Shown here: positions 59,965 through 64,000 of the stretch, piece after piece | Numbering within the stretch: the first letter of the stretch is position 1 | Layout of the letters: the number at the start of each line of letters is the position of its first letter | NCBI GenBank assembly: GCA_033763395.1 | Contig: JANRKQ010000116.1 | Span: 1 to 64,000, forward strand | DNA from: Xiheimicrobium sp033763395 | GTDB lineage: Bacteria; Myxococcota; Myxococcia; Myxococcales; Myxococcaceae | Length of the DNA: 64,000 bases | Reading direction: 5' to 3' | The notes under the pieces: model-generated | The model's database searches: none | What the model was told of the DNA's origin: nothing | Seen by the model: only the letters and a program-made list of their open reading frames with translations | Made by a program: the position numbers and the translations under genes

Positions 59965-62050
59965 TCAGCCCTCCGACTGGATCTTCGAGAAGTCGGCGAC
60001 CGTGCCGAAGAGGCCGCCGATCTCCATGAGGAGCCGCACACGGTTCTCGCGCAGGGCTTTGTCGTCGGCCATCACCATCACCTGGTCGAAGAAGGCGTCG
60101 ACGTGGGGGCGGAGCGGCACCACCTTCGCGAGCCGAGCCTTGTACGTATCTCCAGCGATGACTGAGTTGGTCACCCGCGTGACCTCAACACTCAGAGCCT
60201 TCTCTGCAGGCTCGACCAGGAGTGCCTCGTCGACCGTCCGCGCGGCGTCCTTCTGGATATCCGCAGCTTGCTTCTGGACGATGTTGGATACGCGCTTGAA
60301 GGTCGCCGCAAGGGCCACGAAGTCCGGACTCCGCACATACTCGGTGAGCGCCTCGAGCCGGAGTCTCACGTCGACGAGATCGTCGGCTCCCGCCGCTACC
60401 ACGGCATCGATGATGTCCGCGCGGAACTGCTCTCCCCACAGCGGGCGGAGGCGATCGCGCAGGAACTCGAGCACCTCGGCCTTCACCTGGGTGTTCGGCG
60501 TGCGCTTCTTCACGTTCGCCAGCACCGGCTCGAGCAGCTTGAGCGACTCGTCGAGCGCGGCGGAGAGCGAGAACCGGTAGCCACGCCCCACCACCAGGTT
60601 GATGATGGCGATGGCCGCGCGGCGCAGGGCGAACTCGTCCTTTGCGCCGGTGGGCTTCTTGCCGATGGCGAACAGGCCGCAGAGCGAGTCGAGGCGCTCC
60701 GCGAGACCGATGAGCGCGCCCTCGTTCTTCGTGGGCAGCCCGTCGGAGGCCCCACGCGGCAGATAGTGCTCGAAAACGGCCAGGGCGACGTCCTTCGGCT
60801 CGCCGGCGTGGAGCGCGTACTCACGCCCCATCACCCCCTGCAGCTCGGGGAACTCACCCACCATGCCCGTCTCGAGGTCGCACTTGGCGAGGAACGAGGC
60901 GCGCTCGATGGTGGCCGCGTCGCCTTTGCCGGTCGCCTTCGAAAGGAAGAGCGCCAGCGCGGTCATTCGGTCCGACTTCTCGGCCATCGAGCCGAGGCCC
61001 TGCACCCAGTTGCGGCGCGCGAGCTTCGGCCGGCGGTCCTGCAGCGGCGCCTTGCGATCTTCGTCGAAGAAGAACCGCCCGTCGGTGAGCCGCGCGCGCA
61101 AGACGCGCTCGTACCCCTTCACCGACAAGGCCTCGTCCTTCACCGGCGTGTTCGACACGGCGATGAAACGCGGGAGCACCTTCCCGCTTGCGTCAGTGAG
61201 CGAAAAGTAGCGCTGGTGGCTCTTCATCTCCTGAATGAGCACCTCGGGTGGGAGGTCGAGGTGACGCTCCTCGAAGGTGCCCACCACCGGGTTCGGCAGC
61301 TCGACGAGGTTGAGCACCTGATCGACGAGCGCCTCGTCGGCGATGAGCGCGCCGTTGGCCTTCTTCGCGGCGGCGGCGAGGCGCTCGACCAGCAGGGCGC
61401 GGCGCTTCTCGAGCGAGGGCACCACGTGCGCCTTCTCGAGGGCGGCTTCGTACGCCGACGGGTGCTCCAGGGTGAGCCACCCGTTCGACAAGAAGCGGTG
61501 GCCGCGCGTCTGCCGGCCGCTCTTGACGTCGGAGAACACGACGGGCACGACTTCGGCGCCGAAGAGGGCGACGATCCACTGCAGCGGGCGGCCGAAGGAC
61601 GCCTCGACGTCACCCCACCGCATCGACTTGGGGAACTGGAGCTTCTTGACACACGCGTTCAGGACCTCGGGCAGCAGCTCGAGGGTACGGCGGCCCTTCT
61701 CCTCCACGTCGGCTGCCAGGTACTCGCCCTTGGGCGTCGACACGCGCTTGAGCTTCTCGACGGGCAGCTTCACCGACTCGGCGAACTTGATCGCCGGCAC
61801 CTTCGGCTTGCCATCGGCCTCGAACGCGGCCTTGACCGAGGGGCCCTGCACTTCCTTCACCACGTCGTCCGTCTTCTCGACGAGGCCGTCCACCAACAGC
61901 GCGAGGCGGCGGGGCGTGCCGAAGCGACGGATCGCGCCGTGACCGACGCGGGCGGCGGCGCACTGCTCCTTGAAGAGGCGCTCGAGCTCGTCGAGCGCCG
62001 GGACGACGAAGCGGGCCGGAAGCTCTTCGCTGCCGAGCTCGAAGAGCAGC

Positions 62051-62058
<8 letters not shown>
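59965..62058 (-). CDS. glyS: Glycyl-tRNA synthetase, beta subunit
   Basis: 697 residues, family length. Start M-A-E-L-L-F-E-L-G-S-E-E-L-P-A-R, then K-S-H-Q-R-Y-F near residue 280 and the HD-like region; C-terminal DALR-like helical part. Pairs with GlyQ as the alpha2beta2 enzyme that charges tRNA-Gly. Overlaps glyQ by eight bases, so the subunits are coupled. Confidence 0.96.
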
Positions 62059-63031
<973 letters not shown>

Positions 63032-63090
63032 GGCGGCGGCACCCTATATGCGGGGCCCTGCCGGAGCGAGGAGAACAAAGGGCGGGCCCC

Positions 63091-64000
63091 TCAGGGCTCC
63101 AGCGGCAAGGTGCCGACGTCGACCCGCAGCTCTTCCGTCTTCCCCGCCGCGATGGTGACCGTCAGCGTGCGGTTCTTCGAGTCGCCGTCGACGAGCCGCA
63201 GCGTGTGCGTGCCGGTGTCGAGCGGCAGCTTCACGAACGGGGTCGCGCCCAGCTGCGCGTTCCCGAGGAACACGTTCGCCGACGACGGGTTCACCGTGCG
63301 CAGCGTGAGGTAGCCCACCTCGGCCGCGCGGGCGGACCTGGTGTCCTTGACGACCTGCACGGTGCCATCGCCCTTCTTCCCGACGGACTTCTTGCGCTCC
63401 TGCTTCTCGGCGAGCGCGCCCTTCAGATCGTTGATCTGCTTCTGCAGCTCTTCGATCTTCTTGCTGTTCTGCTCGGTGTTCGTCTTCGACTGTTTGGCTT
63501 CGATCTTCAGCTGGCGCTGCTCCTCTTCGAGGCGATCGAGCTGCTGGATCTGCGCCATGATCTCCTGGAGCAGCTGGAGCCGCTCGGGGTCGTTCGCGGC
63601 GTCTTCGATCTCCTTCTGGCGCGCCTTCTCTTCGGCCTCGCGCTGCTCCTGGGCCTGCTTCTCGAGCAGCCACTGGGGCACGTTCGGCGCCTTGCCAGGC
63701 TGCGTCCCGACCTCGATGGGTTTGGGCCCGTTGTCGACGACCTGCACGGGCTCTTCAGGCGTCGCGAGCGGCCCCTTCGTCACGGCCCACACGCCGCCAC
63801 CGAGAATGCCCAGGAGCACGACCGCGCCGATCACCAGGCCGATGGTGCTGCCGCCACCGCTCGGCGCCTCAGGTCCGCCCTGCTCCGTGGGGCGCTGGGG
63901 CTCGGCCGTGACGGGAACGACGCCCGACTTCGAGCGCGGCGGAACGGTGGCGTTGACGTCGGACACCGGAGGGAGCCGGGTCTTCGACTTCTTCGCGGTG
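63091..64000 (-). CDS. PEGA-domain membrane protein, 3' end (possibly a Ser/Thr kinase)
   Basis: Open from 63091 to the window edge; a GTG at 63966 could start it, but the frame upstream (A-K-K-S-K-T-R-L-P-P-V-S-D-V) reads like coding sequence, so it is probably cut by the edge. Visible: a Pro/Thr-rich segment, a membrane helix at about 63820-63770, a Gln/Glu/Lys coiled coil, and a C-terminal PEGA-like domain (G-Y-L-T-L-R-T-V-N-P-S-S-A-N-V-F-L-G, and T-H-T-L-R-L-V-D). Myxobacterial Ser/Thr kinases often have kinase, helix, then PEGA. The kinase part would lie beyond the window. Confidence 0.65.
   Translation of the reverse strand, partial: TAKKSKTRLPPVSDVNATVPPRSKSGVVPVTAEPQRPTEQGGPEAPSGGGSTIGLVIGAVVLLGILGGGVWAVTKGPLATPEEPVQVVDNGPKPIEVGTQPGKAPNVPQWLLEKQAQEQREAEEKARQKEIEDAANDPERLQLLQEIMAQIQQLDRLEEEQRQLKIEAKQSKTNTEQNSKKIEELQKQINDLKGALAEKQERKKSVGKKGDGTVQVVKDTRSARAAEVGYLTLRTVNPSSANVFLGNAQLGATPFVKLPLDTGTHTLRLVDGDSKNRTLTVTIAAGKTEELRVDVGTLPLEP

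Overview
The window looks like chromosomal DNA of a myxobacterium (Myxococcota, probably the Myxococcus/Archangium side of the order). This is inferred from very high GC with a strong third-position bias, several FHA, PilZ and TonB-type proteins, Asp-Gly-Gly-rich linkers, and a type III secretion core of the myxococcal type. No tool was run; all calls come from reading the translations and the DNA. Gene packing is dense, and ATGA/GTGA stop-start overlaps are the rule inside operons.

Layout. 1-3 kb: the 5' end of prfB (release factor 2) with its programmed +1 frameshift, an iron superoxide dismutase, an Lnb/DUF4105 membrane protein and a small ribbon-helix-helix protein. 2.9-5.9 kb: a debris region with small broken ORFs, a 5'-truncated RHS/YD-repeat toxin gene, an ATGA-coupled candidate immunity gene and a 21-bp tandem repeat. 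5.9-12.5 kb: a six-gene Bat-type operon (BatD-like, two VWA proteins, TPR, BatD, TPR-SH3) whose usual moxR and DUF58 partners are absent. 12.5-17.1 kb: a LolD/MacB-like ABC ATPase and its FtsX-type permease, separated by two small genes. 17.1-19.2 kb: a response regulator, a PilZ protein and a patatin-like lipase.

19.3-28.5 kb: a non-flagellar type III secretion operon with an unassigned small gene, sctI, sctJ, an unassigned gene, a small lipoprotein, sctQ (with an internal start for a SctQ-C product), a FliO-like gene, sctR, sctS, sctT, sctU and sctV. No ATPase, stalk, SctD or secretin gene lies here. 28.5-41.3 kb: HU-type protein, YihY/BrkB membrane protein, PilZ protein, an RNase E/G with a large repeat-bearing insertion inside its S1 domain, DUF3052, acylphosphatase, a large VWA membrane protein with a DUF4159 partner, membrane proteins of unknown role, a tyrosine-phosphatase-like gene, and an acyl-CoA dehydrogenase. 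41.36 kb: tRNA-Cys(GCA) followed by a strong hairpin.

41.5-64 kb: SpoIID-like protein, TonB-type protein, GAF-GAF histidine kinase, DNA polymerase I with an eroded proofreading domain, then a Tad/Flp-like assembly cluster on the minus strand in which FHA domains recur (FHA-FHA-TPR membrane protein, FHA fused to a CpaF/TadA ATPase, CpaC/RcpA secretin, A24 prepilin peptidase, and an FHA protein). The window ends with two large exported proteins cotranscribed with glyQ-glyS, and the C-terminal end of a PEGA-domain membrane protein that may be a Ser/Thr kinase.

The most notable signals are the FliO-like gene and the SctQ internal start in the T3SS operon, the split S1 domain of RNase E/G, the FHA-rich secretion cluster, the orphan RHS toxin/immunity remnant, and the textbook prfB frameshift site.
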